Assembly (NCBI GenBank): GCA_045659265.1 | Contig: JAZOWO010000009.1 | Location: 1 to 33,043 of the forward strand | DNA length: 33,043 nt | Direction: 5' to 3' | Origin: UMGS1649 sp045659265 | GTDB taxonomy: Bacteria; Bacillota; Clostridia; TANB77; CAG-465 | In this document: positions 16,388-22,802 of the stretch, in pieces | How positions within the stretch are numbered: the stretch's first letter is position 1 | Layout of the letters: each line of letters starts with the position of its first letter | The notes under the pieces: generated by a model | What the model was told of the DNA's origin: nothing | Database searches by the model: none | What the model saw: only the letters and a program-made list of their open reading frames with translations | Made by a program: the position numbers and the translations under genes

Positions 16388-16729
16388 TTATACTCTTTCA
16401 GCTGGCTTAGCTGCTTTACCTGTTCTTTCTCTTAGGTAGTATAATTTAGCTCTTCTTGTTTTAGAACTTCTTATAACTTCGATTTTATCGATGTTTTTAG
16501 AGTGTACAGGGAATGTTCTTTCAACACCTACACCATAAGATATTTTTCTTACTGTGAAAGTTTCGTTAGAACCAGCGTTTTGACGTTTAATTACAAAACC
16601 TTCGAATATTTGTATTCTTTCTCTGTTTCCTTCTTTAATTTTAACGTGAACTTTAACTTGATCACCAACTTTGAAGTTAGCTACGTTTTCGTTAATTTGT
16701 TCTTGTTCTATAGCTTTTATTATATCCAT
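16388..16729 (-). CDS. rplS: 50S ribosomal protein L19
   Basis: A 113-residue ribosomal protein at the interface with the 30S subunit. It shows the family pattern FKVGDQVKVHVKIKEGNRER, FEGFVIKRQNAGSNETFTVRKIS and YGVGVERTFPVHS, then KTRRAKLYYLRERTGKAA. Length is standard. Its RBS (AAGGAGG) lies in the last codons of trmD, one base separating the genes. Last gene of the operon ylxM-ffh-rpsP-khpA-rimM-trmD-rplS, so its output follows the upstream consensus promoter. Confidence 0.98.
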   Translation of the reverse strand: MDIIKAIEQEQINENVANFKVGDQVKVHVKIKEGNRERIQIFEGFVIKRQNAGSNETFTVRKISYGVGVERTFPVHSKNIDKIEVIRSSKTRRAKLYYLRERTGKAAKPAERV

Positions 16730-16730
16730 T

Positions 16731-17477
16731 TTAGTTTCCCTCCTTTTTGGTTATGATTTCATTTACTTTGTTTATGTCTAATTTGTTTTCATTTATGTAT
16801 CTTTTAAATAAATCTGGTCTTTTAATTAGTGTTGTATATAATCTTTCTTCATATCTATACTCATCTATTTTTCCATGATTACCACTAAGTAATATTTCTG
16901 GAACCTTTAGTCCTTTATATTCTTCTGGTTTAGTGTATTGTGGTTCTTCAAGAAGTAGATTGCTGTGGCTTTCATTCTTACTTGAGTCTTCCTTAATTAC
17001 ACCTGGAATTAAACGAGTTATTGTGTCTAGAAGTACAAGTGCTGGTAGTTCTCCACCAGTTAAGACATAATCTCCGATAGATATTTCTTCTATGTTATAT
17101 AGACTAAATATTCTTTCGTCTATGCCTTCATAATGTCCTGTTAAAAGAACAATATGCTCATATTCTTTTGACATTTTCTCAGATAGTTTTTGATTTAACA
17201 CTCGACCTTTTGGACTTAAATATATAATATGTGTATTAGAATCTTGTATATTTTCTATACTTGCTAATGCTTCATCTAATACCGGTACAGTTATTACCAT
17301 ACCATCTCCACCGCCATAAACAGTGTCATCTACATTTCTTCTTGCACCTTTACCAAAGTTTCTTAAATCTACTACATCTACACTTATTTTTTCTTTTGCT
17401 ATTGCTCTAGAAATAATACTTGTATTTATGTATTCATTAATTACATTTGGAAAAAGTGTTAGTATTGTAAACTTCAT
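16731..17477 (-). CDS. trmD: tRNA (guanine(37)-N1)-methyltransferase
   Basis: A SPOUT-class enzyme that makes m1G37 in tRNAs reading CNN codons and prevents frameshifting. The 248-residue protein carries MKFTILTLFPNVINEYI at the start, DDTVYGGGDGMV, LLTGHYEGIDERI and EISIGDYVLTGGELPAL of the trefoil-knot SAM site, and the C-terminal helical domain with LLSGNHGKIDEYR. All key segments are intact. It starts one base after the rimM stop and ends one base before rplS, so translation is coupled in the usual Firmicute order. Confidence 0.98.
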   Translation of the reverse strand: MKFTILTLFPNVINEYINTSIISRAIAKEKISVDVVDLRNFGKGARRNVDDTVYGGGDGMVITVPVLDEALASIENIQDSNTHIIYLSPKGRVLNQKLSEKMSKEYEHIVLLTGHYEGIDERIFSLYNIEEISIGDYVLTGGELPALVLLDTITRLIPGVIKEDSSKNESHSNLLLEEPQYTKPEEYKGLKVPEILLSGNHGKIDEYRYEERLYTTLIKRPDLFKRYINENKLDINKVNEIITKKEGN

Positions 17478-17478
17478 A

Positions 17479-17967
17479 TTAAAGCCCCTCCATTAGTTCT
17501 ACTGTCATCTTACGAGAGCTAATATCTATGCTTTTTATTACTTTTTTGATTGCAGGTAAGTATATAGATTTGTTATTTTTATCTACTACTTCGTATACAT
17601 CATTTGCACCAGTTCTAAATACTTCTTTAAGTGTACCGATTGTATTACCAGATTCATCTATAACTTCCATCCCTACTAAGTCTTTTATGAAGTATCCCTC
17701 ATCATCATTTGACTCGTTCTTTTCTACTTCTCTAAAACACATTTCATTCATTAGAAATTTAGTTTGATCTATATCATCTATACCTTGAAGTTTCATTAAA
17801 AACATTTGCTTTTGTAATCTCATGCTTTCAACTTTATACTCTTTGCCTCTAATATATACTTTCTTAAGTTTAAGTATTTTCTTTTCATTATCTGTATAAG
17901 AATATACTTTAACTTCACCTTTCAATCCATGAGTATTTACGATTTTACCAAATTCAATTGTTTCCAT
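17479..17967 (-). CDS. rimM: Ribosome maturation factor RimM
   Basis: Helps 30S head assembly by binding ribosomal protein S19. The 162-residue protein has the N-terminal RimM barrel (FGKIVNTHGLKGEVKVYSYTD) and a C-terminal PRC barrel (YFIKDLVGMEVIDESGNTIGTLKEV, YLPAIKKVI). Length is normal for the family. It sits between khpA and trmD with gaps of only a few bases, the conserved operon arrangement. Confidence 0.96.
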   Translation of the reverse strand: METIEFGKIVNTHGLKGEVKVYSYTDNEKKILKLKKVYIRGKEYKVESMRLQKQMFLMKLQGIDDIDQTKFLMNEMCFREVEKNESNDDEGYFIKDLVGMEVIDESGNTIGTLKEVFRTGANDVYEVVDKNNKSIYLPAIKKVIKSIDISSRKMTVELMEGL

Positions 17968-17970
17968 CTT

Positions 17971-18204
17971 TTACTCTTCTATATTAACAACAACTTTATC
18001 GTTGTTCTTAGCACTATATGCGCGAACTATTTCTCTGATAGATTTTATAATTCTTCCATCTTTACCAATAACTCTACCCATATCTTTAGAATCTACTTTA
18101 ACTGTTATAACAGTCTTAGTGTCTTCTTTAGCTTCTGTTAAAACTACAGCGTCTTTGTTATCTACTAATGATTTTACAAGATACTCTATTAATTCTTTAT
18201 ACAT
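17971..18204 (-). CDS. khpA: KH-domain RNA-binding protein KhpA
   Basis: A 77-residue single KH domain. The GxxG loop is in GRVIGKDGRIIKSIREI (about residues 43-59). In Firmicutes, KhpA (YlqC) partners with KhpB/Jag to bind RNA and influence cell elongation and division; the partner is not in this window. It lies between rpsP and rimM, its typical position, three bases from each. Length is normal. Confidence 0.95.
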   Translation of the reverse strand: MYKELIEYLVKSLVDNKDAVVLTEAKEDTKTVITVKVDSKDMGRVIGKDGRIIKSIREIVRAYSAKNNDKVVVNIEE

Positions 18205-18207
18205 AGA

Positions 18208-18459
18208 CTAGACCTCCTTAAGATCGATTCCTGCTTTTTCTATTAAAGCTTTTGCAGTATCTGTAGGTTTTGCACCTTTCTTAACCCATTCTTTTATTTT
18301 ATCAGCATCTAGGTTTAATGCCTTAGGTTCAGTCATTGGATTGTATGTTCCAACTTTTTCTATAAATCTACCATCCATTGGATATCTAGAATCTGCAACT
18401 ACCATTGTATAGTATGGAGCTTTTTTAGAACCATCTCTTCTTAATCTGATTTTTACCAT
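18208..18459 (-). CDS. rpsP: 30S ribosomal protein S16
   Basis: An 83-residue early-assembly 30S protein. The sequence VKIRLRRDGSKKAPYYTMVVADSRYPMDGRFIEKVGTYNP, read in pieces along residues 2-41, is the family signature. The C-terminal DKIKEWVKKGAKPTDTA is also typical. RBS GGAGGTG lies about 7 bases before ATG. It follows ffh by 50 bases with no terminator between them, so it is in the same operon. Confidence 0.98.
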   Translation of the reverse strand: MVKIRLRRDGSKKAPYYTMVVADSRYPMDGRFIEKVGTYNPMTEPKALNLDADKIKEWVKKGAKPTDTAKALIEKAGIDLKEV

Positions 18460-18509
18460 CTTTTATTTCACCTCCCTGAAATTTATATTAATTTATTTTT
18501 TTACTAATT

Positions 18510-19841
18510 TTATCTAAACCCTTTGCGTTTACCCATAAGGTTAGCTAGTGGGTTTTTACCATTTGCCAAATCTTTCATCATCTTTCTCATTTGTTCATAT
18601 TGATTAACTAGATTGTTTACATCTGAAACTTGTGTACCGCTACCAGCCGCTATTCTTTTTCTTCTTGATGCATTAAGTATACTAGTATCTCTCTTTTCTT
18701 TATTTGTCATAGATGAAATTATAGCTTCTATTTTGTCTATTTGTTTTTCGTCTATTTCAGCATTTCTAAGTTCGCTTGGGATACCTGGTAGCATAGACAT
18801 TAATTTGTTCATTCCCATTTTACGAATCTTTTTAATTTGCTTTCTGAAGTCCTCTAAAGTAAATTCATTTTGTCTAATTTTCTTTTCTAAATCTTCAGCT
18901 TCTTCTTCAGCATAAAGTTCTTCAGCTTGTTCTATTACAGTAAGTACATCTCCCATACCAAGTATTCTTGATGCAACTCTTTCTGGATGGAACATCTCAA
19001 GATCATTCATTTTTTCACCAACAGATGCAAACTTTATTGGTTTACCTGTTATGTGTTTTACTGAAAGCGCAGCACCACCACGTGTATCTGAATCTAATTT
19101 TGTTAAAGATATACTATCTATACCAATCTTTTCATTAAACGCGCTAGCTACATTTACAGCTTCTTGACCAACCATACCGTCTACTACAAGCATAATTTCA
19201 TGTGGTTTTGCGAATGCTTTTAGTCTTACTAATTCATCCATTAATGTCTCGTCTACTTGAAGACGTCCGGCTGTATCTATTAATATTACATCACACATTT
19301 TAGAATTTGCTTCTTTGAAAGCATTCTTTGTGATGGATATTACATCTTTGTTATCCTCCTCGCTATACACAGGTATATCTAAAGCTTTACCTAATGTTTT
19401 TAATTGTGTTATAGCGGCAGGTCTATATACGTCACATGCAACCATAAGTGGTTTCTTACCTTGCTTTCTTAAGTAATTTGCAAGTTTTCCAGCAAGTGTT
19501 GTTTTACCACTACCTTGAAGACCTATTAGCATTATTACTGTTGGTCCATGCATGGCCATATTTAATTTAGAATCCGTTCCACCAAGCATTGCTGTTAATT
19601 CATCTTTAACTATTTTAACGACTTGTTGTCCTGGTGTTAGAGATTTCATTACTTCTTCGCCTAAAGCTTTTTCCTCTACAGATTTTATAAAAGCTTTAAC
19701 TACCATGTAGTTAACATCTGCTTCAAGAAGTGCTAATTTTACTTCTCTTAACATTTCTTTTAAGTCTTTTTCTGTTATTCTAGCTTGGCCCCTTAGTTTT
19801 CTAGTTATATTTTGAAGTTTATCTGATAGACTTTCAAACAT
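18510..19841 (-). CDS. ffh: Signal recognition particle protein Ffh
   Basis: The GTPase that binds signal peptides and SRP RNA to deliver nascent membrane and secreted proteins to the translocon. The 443-residue protein has the N domain (1-90), the G domain with P-loop GLQGSGKTT (107-115), DVYRPAA, DTAGRLQ and TKLDSDTRGG, and the methionine-rich M domain (about 300-435) with MNKLMSMLPGIP and SRRKRIAAGSGT. The C-terminus ends in basic residues (NLMGKRKGFR). It follows ylxM by two bases, the standard pairing. All motifs are intact. Confidence 0.98.
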   Translation of the reverse strand: MFESLSDKLQNITRKLRGQARITEKDLKEMLREVKLALLEADVNYMVVKAFIKSVEEKALGEEVMKSLTPGQQVVKIVKDELTAMLGGTDSKLNMAMHGPTVIMLIGLQGSGKTTLAGKLANYLRKQGKKPLMVACDVYRPAAITQLKTLGKALDIPVYSEEDNKDVISITKNAFKEANSKMCDVILIDTAGRLQVDETLMDELVRLKAFAKPHEIMLVVDGMVGQEAVNVASAFNEKIGIDSISLTKLDSDTRGGAALSVKHITGKPIKFASVGEKMNDLEMFHPERVASRILGMGDVLTVIEQAEELYAEEEAEDLEKKIRQNEFTLEDFRKQIKKIRKMGMNKLMSMLPGIPSELRNAEIDEKQIDKIEAIISSMTNKEKRDTSILNASRRKRIAAGSGTQVSDVNNLVNQYEQMRKMMKDLANGKNPLANLMGKRKGFR

Positions 19842-19843
19842 AT

Positions 19844-20158
19844 TTAATTTTCTCCTAATCCTCTTATTTTATTTTTTAATTCTTCTATATCCATATTATC
19901 AGTCGATATATATTCTTGTAATTCTTGTATTTCATTTTTTAGTTTAACAACTTGTAATTTTTCTTCAAGTTCAGTTAATGTCTTTTCTGCTTTCTTTAAC
20001 GAATCCCTAACTGCTTGGAAAGAAATGTTGTTGTTTTCTCCGATTTCCCTTAGGGATAAATCTGAATAATAATATTGTTCAAATACATCTTGCATATTTA
20101 AAGTAAGCATTTCTTTATATGTTTCGTAAAGAAGTATCTTCTCTAATTTATTCTCCAT
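19844..20158 (-). CDS. ylxM: YlxM/P13-like DNA-binding protein
   Basis: A 104-residue sigma-like helix-turn-helix protein that accompanies ffh in Firmicutes and is thought to tune SRP function. The HTH lies in the segment EQYYYSDLSLREIGENNNIS...AVRDSLKKAEKTL (about residues 24-62). A coiled tail follows. ATG 20158 is preceded by TTAGGAGG at 5 bases, so I reject the longer frame to 20218, which would start in the -10 region. It is the first gene of the seven-gene operon, with a consensus promoter and a 5' hairpin. Confidence 0.93.
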   Translation of the reverse strand: MENKLEKILLYETYKEMLTLNMQDVFEQYYYSDLSLREIGENNNISFQAVRDSLKKAEKTLTELEEKLQVVKLKNEIQELQEYISTDNMDIEELKNKIRGLGEN

Positions 20159-20168
20159 AATTCCTCCT

Positions 20169-20207
20169 AAAAAAGAAATCCAGTAAAGCAAATTTACTTT
20201 ACTGGAT
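20169..20207 (-). promoter_or_regulatory. Terminator-like hairpin in the ylxM-ffh leader
   Basis: On the minus strand, ATCCAGTAAAG pairs perfectly with CTTTACTGGAT across 8 bases and is followed by TTCTTTTTT, then the ylxM RBS. The promoter -10 ends only 3 bases upstream, so the transcript would start in the 5' arm. It could act as an attenuator or as a 5'-stabilising hairpin. Confidence 0.65.
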
Positions 20208-20209
20208 AT

Positions 20210-20238
20210 ATTATACACGGCAAAACGCGGTTTGTCAA
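20210..20238 (-). promoter_or_regulatory. Consensus promoter of the ylxM-ffh-rpsP-khpA-rimM-trmD-rplS operon
   Basis: TTGACA (20238-20233), 17 bases, TATAAT (20215-20210): a full consensus sigma-A promoter. Its -35 end borders a perfect CTAAAAAGT/ACTTTTTAG palindrome (20239-20258). Confidence 0.92.
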
Positions 20239-20258
20239 CTAAAAAGTCAACTTTTTAG
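20239..20258 (-). terminator. Palindrome after the 50-aa gene, weak terminator or operator
   Basis: CTAAAAAGT TG ACTTTTTAG on the minus strand is perfectly symmetrical. It follows the stop of the small membrane peptide by 9 bases and has T-rich arms, so it may end that transcript. It also abuts the -35 of the next promoter, where a protein could bind. Confidence 0.4.
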
Positions 20259-20267
20259 GTGTTTTTC

Positions 20268-20420
20268 TTAAATTAAGAAGTATGCCATTAGCAAAGCTAC
20301 AATAACAACAACAATTGATATTGCAACAGAAAAGAAAATAGCTCTTCTATGTATCCTTCTAGATTCCTTCACAAGTTCAGGATCAAGGCAAAGTTTTAAG
20401 TACTTATTCTTACTTTCCAT
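20268..20420 (-). CDS. Small single-span membrane peptide, 50 aa
   Basis: A short open frame from ATG 20420 to TAA 20268. The first 26 residues are polar and basic (MESKNKYLKLCLD, then KESRRIHRRA). Residues 28-49 form one strongly hydrophobic helix rich in Val and Ile. This positive-inside layout is that of a C-terminally anchored bitopic peptide. It begins only 3 bases after the stop of the Cys-rich gene upstream, and AGAGGAT at the end of that gene is a plausible SD, so the two are likely co-transcribed. I do not recognise the family. It ends before a palindrome and the ffh operon promoter. Confidence 0.6.
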   Translation of the reverse strand: MESKNKYLKLCLDPELVKESRRIHRRAIFFSVAISIVVVIVALLMAYFLI

Positions 20421-20423
20421 AGT

Positions 20424-20777
20424 TTACTTATCCTCTTCTACATGATACGGACATACATTAACCGTTCCTGCACCCCATCTTTTCTTAATACCAACGATAA
20501 GACGTCCTTTGCAGTTGGGATTATGTGCATAAGCACAATCGGATTCACAGCAATATTTATACACCTTTTTGTCCGGATGTTCTAATGCAAATCCAACAAG
20601 GACCTCTACCGCATCTAAGAATTCTTCGATAGATACAGAACTTCCCGGTGCATGCAACTGATTTCCTGGGTTCATCTGATGATTTAATACTTCCCGGATT
20701 TTGATACACGCCTCTTTCGTTCCACCTTTGATACATTTTTCTTCTCTTATTAGAGCTTCTAATTCATGTCTTTCCAT
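20424..20777 (-). CDS. Cys-rich hypothetical protein of higher GC content, 117 aa
   Basis: A soluble protein with eight Cys. The C-terminal half holds CCESDCAYAHNPNC (about residues 76-89) and then CPYH (about 109-112), which could bind zinc or an iron-sulphur centre. The N-terminal half is helical (EIEELIREEK-like, then SIEEFLDAVEVLVGFALEHP). I do not know the family. ATG 20777 has TGGAGG 6 bases upstream; the longer frame to 20852 would start in the -35 box. Base composition is clearly richer in G and C (a typical 60-base line is near half GC) than the neighbours, suggesting transfer from another lineage. A host-like promoter precedes it. Confidence 0.75.
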   Translation of the reverse strand: MERHELEALIREEKCIKGGTKEACIKIREVLNHQMNPGNQLHAPGSSVSIEEFLDAVEVLVGFALEHPDKKVYKYCCESDCAYAHNPNCKGRLIVGIKKRWGAGTVNVCPYHVEEDK

Positions 20778-20823
20778 ATTTCCTCCATAATAATTATATA
20801 GATTTTTTATTTTTTGTATCGAT

Positions 20824-20852
20824 ATTATACCATAATTTGCTGCAGGTTTCAA
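20824..20852 (-). promoter_or_regulatory. Promoter of the Cys-rich gene
   Basis: TTGAAA (20852-20847), 17 bases, TATAAT (20829-20824). Transcription would start about 40 bases before ATG 20777. Confidence 0.8.
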
Positions 20853-20866
20853 TTAAAGCTTTTACT

Positions 20867-20912
20867 ATTAAAATAAAGAAAGCAAGTAGTTTTACTTGCT
20901 TTCTTTATTTTT
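20867..20912 (-). terminator. Terminator of the 20892-21251 gene, overlapping its stop codon
   Basis: AAAGAAAGCAAGTA and TACTTGCTTTCTTT form a 14-bp stem with a 4-base loop, followed by ATTTTAAT on the minus strand. The last codons and TAA of the gene are inside the stem. Confidence 0.85.
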
Positions 20913-21251
20913 CACTTCATCATCTTTTACCACTTCACCACGCGAAGGAGTAACTATTACTTTTTTATCTTTTATTTCAAAATTAAAACTAGATAGTTTG
21001 TAGAAGTTAACACCATCTTCTCTTAATTGTTTTAGAAGTTCCGATACTTCAACTTCACCTCTAACACCTTCTTTTACTTTTGAAAAATACACTTTATTGT
21101 ATGCTTCTTCGGCTTTTGTTTGCATTGCTTTTAATTCTGATTCTGTTATTTCAGCATCACCATACAACAATGTAGCTAAAAGACATGCAAGACCACCTAA
21201 TAATATAACTATAAATAACGATCTAAACAAACTATGTCCATTCTTCATCAT
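20892..21251 (-). CDS. Hypothetical membrane-anchored protein, 119 aa
   Basis: One membrane helix near the N-terminus (about residues 10-30: LFRSLFIVILLGGLACLLATLL) followed by a polar extracytoplasmic or cytoplasmic domain of about 85 residues. The domain has a helical start (ITESELKAMQTKAEEAYNKV) and a beta-like end (FEIKDKKVIVTPSRGEVV), then a charged tail. The family is not recognised. The SD GAGGAG lies about 11 bases before the first ATG, a little far; the second ATG is also possible. It follows spoIVB by 63 bases with no obvious terminator, so partial co-transcription is possible. Its stop codon lies within its own terminator. Confidence 0.7.
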   Translation of the reverse strand: MMKNGHSLFRSLFIVILLGGLACLLATLLYGDAEITESELKAMQTKAEEAYNKVYFSKVKEGVRGEVEVSELLKQLREDGVNFYKLSSFNFEIKDKKVIVTPSRGEVVKDDEVKNKESK

Positions 21252-21314
21252 TTTAACATCTTCTCCTCTTATACTAATATAGTTTATACAATATTAAGAA
21301 GAAAAGCAATACCT

Positions 21315-22373
21315 TTATATACTTTTCATATCGTTTATCATATGCTCTATAAAAACTGCATAACCCTTTTTAGGATTGTTTAAGAAGACATGTGTAACGG
21401 CTCCTATAAGTTTACCATTTTGTACAATAGGGCTTCCACTCATTCCTTGAACAATTCCACCTGTTTTTTCAATAAGTTTTTCATCTATTATTTTAATTAT
21501 CATGTTCTTATTTCCTATTGAATCCAAAAGCACATTTTCTATCTCTATTTCAAACTTTTCTATTTTATTATCTAACATGCAATAAATATGAGCTTTTCCA
21601 CTTTTAATTTCTTCTTTGGAAGCTACTTCAATTATTTCTTTCTGTTCTATAAAAATATTGTTTTCAAATTCACCATATATTCCATTATTAGTATTTTTTC
21701 TAATTTGGCCGAGTACCTCTTTATATATAGTCGCCCTTAAATCTCCAGGTTCTCTATTTTTTGCTTTATTAATACTATTAATTTTAGCTTTTACTATAGC
21801 ACCACTTAAAATTGGTAATACTACATTATTTTTACTTTCCGTTATTCCATGACCTAATGCAGCAAACGAATTTGTAGTAAGTTCATAAAATGTAATCATA
21901 CCAACACCAGCACTACTATCTTTTACCCATAATCCAAGTTCATATATATTTTCATTTTTGTTATATATTAAATCTATTTCTTTAATTAGCTCATTCTTTT
22001 CTCTTTTAATAGTTAGATTTACCTTTTTCTTCTTTATAACATCAGCTCTATTTATATATTCTATTATTTCTCTGTTTGTATCTACAAAAGTATCATCTAA
22101 TTTAATTATTACATCGCCAATTTTTATCCCGCTTTTAACATTATCTACTTCTATAACTAATACTCCATTGGCTAAAAGTTTTATGCCGCAAGCTTCTCCA
22201 CCTAATACAAATTTGTAGTCTTCTGTACTTTTTGCAAACTCTATTTTCTTTGTTACTACTTCTCTAACATTAAACATTTCTAATACACAATAAGCTAAAA
22301 CTAACAGTACAAGAATAATTACAAAACTTAATATTCTTTTACTGCTTTTTATTCTAATACACTCAACTTTCAA
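21315..22373 (-). CDS. spoIVB: SpoIVB-type serine peptidase
   Basis: A 352-residue protein of peptidase family S55. In Bacillus, SpoIVB is made in the forespore, crosses to the space between membranes and cuts SpoIVFA to release sigma-K. Here: an N-terminal membrane anchor (about 13-33), a PDZ domain (about 58-135), then SSAGVGMITFYE, ALGHGI with H175, and GGIVQGMSGSPIVQNGKLIGAVTHVF with the catalytic Ser (S314 in GMSGSP), ending KGYAVFIEHM. Length is a little shorter than the Bacillus protein. The start is TTG 22373, with AGGTGAT 4-5 bases upstream that overlaps the stop of the TIGR04086-type gene. spo0A, its usual neighbour, is not adjacent. Confidence 0.93.
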   Translation of the reverse strand: MKVECIRIKSSKRILSFVIILVLLVLAYCVLEMFNVREVVTKKIEFAKSTEDYKFVLGGEACGIKLLANGVLVIEVDNVKSGIKIGDVIIKLDDTFVDTNREIIEYINRADVIKKKKVNLTIKREKNELIKEIDLIYNKNENIYELGLWVKDSSAGVGMITFYELTTNSFAALGHGITESKNNVVLPILSGAIVKAKINSINKAKNREPGDLRATIYKEVLGQIRKNTNNGIYGEFENNIFIEQKEIIEVASKEEIKSGKAHIYCMLDNKIEKFEIEIENVLLDSIGNKNMIIKIIDEKLIEKTGGIVQGMSGSPIVQNGKLIGAVTHVFLNNPKKGYAVFIEHMINDMKSI

Positions 22374-22381
22374 TTTATCAC

Positions 22382-22738
22382 CTATATATTTACACCAAGT
22401 ATTCCGCCAAGTATTCCTGTTAACAGCGCTACACCTAGATATATTCCAACCGATGTATTAATAACAAATCCAAACGATATTCCAGATAAAAGATATATTA
22501 AAAGAAAATATATTAATCCGAATATTAATCCTACAACAATTCCTTTTTGTTTAATTTTCTTAGCAACCAACATACTTCCTATTAAATTTGTTATACCTAC
22601 TATTACAAATACAAAAATATCTAAATACTTATCTTTTATATTAGTGTATGTAAAAAGCACTGCAGTTAAACATAATAATACTAATGCTAAAGCATAAGAT
22701 AGCATCATAAATTTTGTATATTGTCTCATATACAACAT
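22382..22738 (-). CDS. TIGR04086-like four-helix membrane protein
   Basis: A 118-residue protein with four membrane helices at about 12-30, 42-60, 67-86 and 92-115. The glycine-rich C-terminal helix (GVALLTGILGGILGVN) is like TIGR04086 family members of Clostridia, which have no known function. It immediately precedes spoIVB; the stop codon TAG is part of the spoIVB SD. The ATG at 22738 has GGAGAG upstream, but that SD lies inside a hairpin (22739-22779) that would hide it. Confidence 0.8.
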   Translation of the reverse strand: MLYMRQYTKFMMLSYALALVLLCLTAVLFTYTNIKDKYLDIFVFVIVGITNLIGSMLVAKKIKQKGIVVGLIFGLIYFLLIYLLSGISFGFVINTSVGIYLGVALLTGILGGILGVNI

Positions 22739-22779
22739 AAAATCACTCTCCTACTATTAATTAGTATGAAAGCGATTTT
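22739..22779 (-). promoter_or_regulatory. Hairpin covering the SD of the TIGR04086-like gene
   Basis: On the minus strand AAAATCGCTTTC pairs with GAGAGTGATTTT over 12 pairs, two of them G-U. The ATG follows directly. The SD GGAGAG is in the 3' arm. Its position after the ferritin-like gene also allows a terminator role, but there is no T-run. Confidence 0.5.
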
Positions 22780-22802
22780 ACTTTTATTCTATTATATAAA
22801 CA

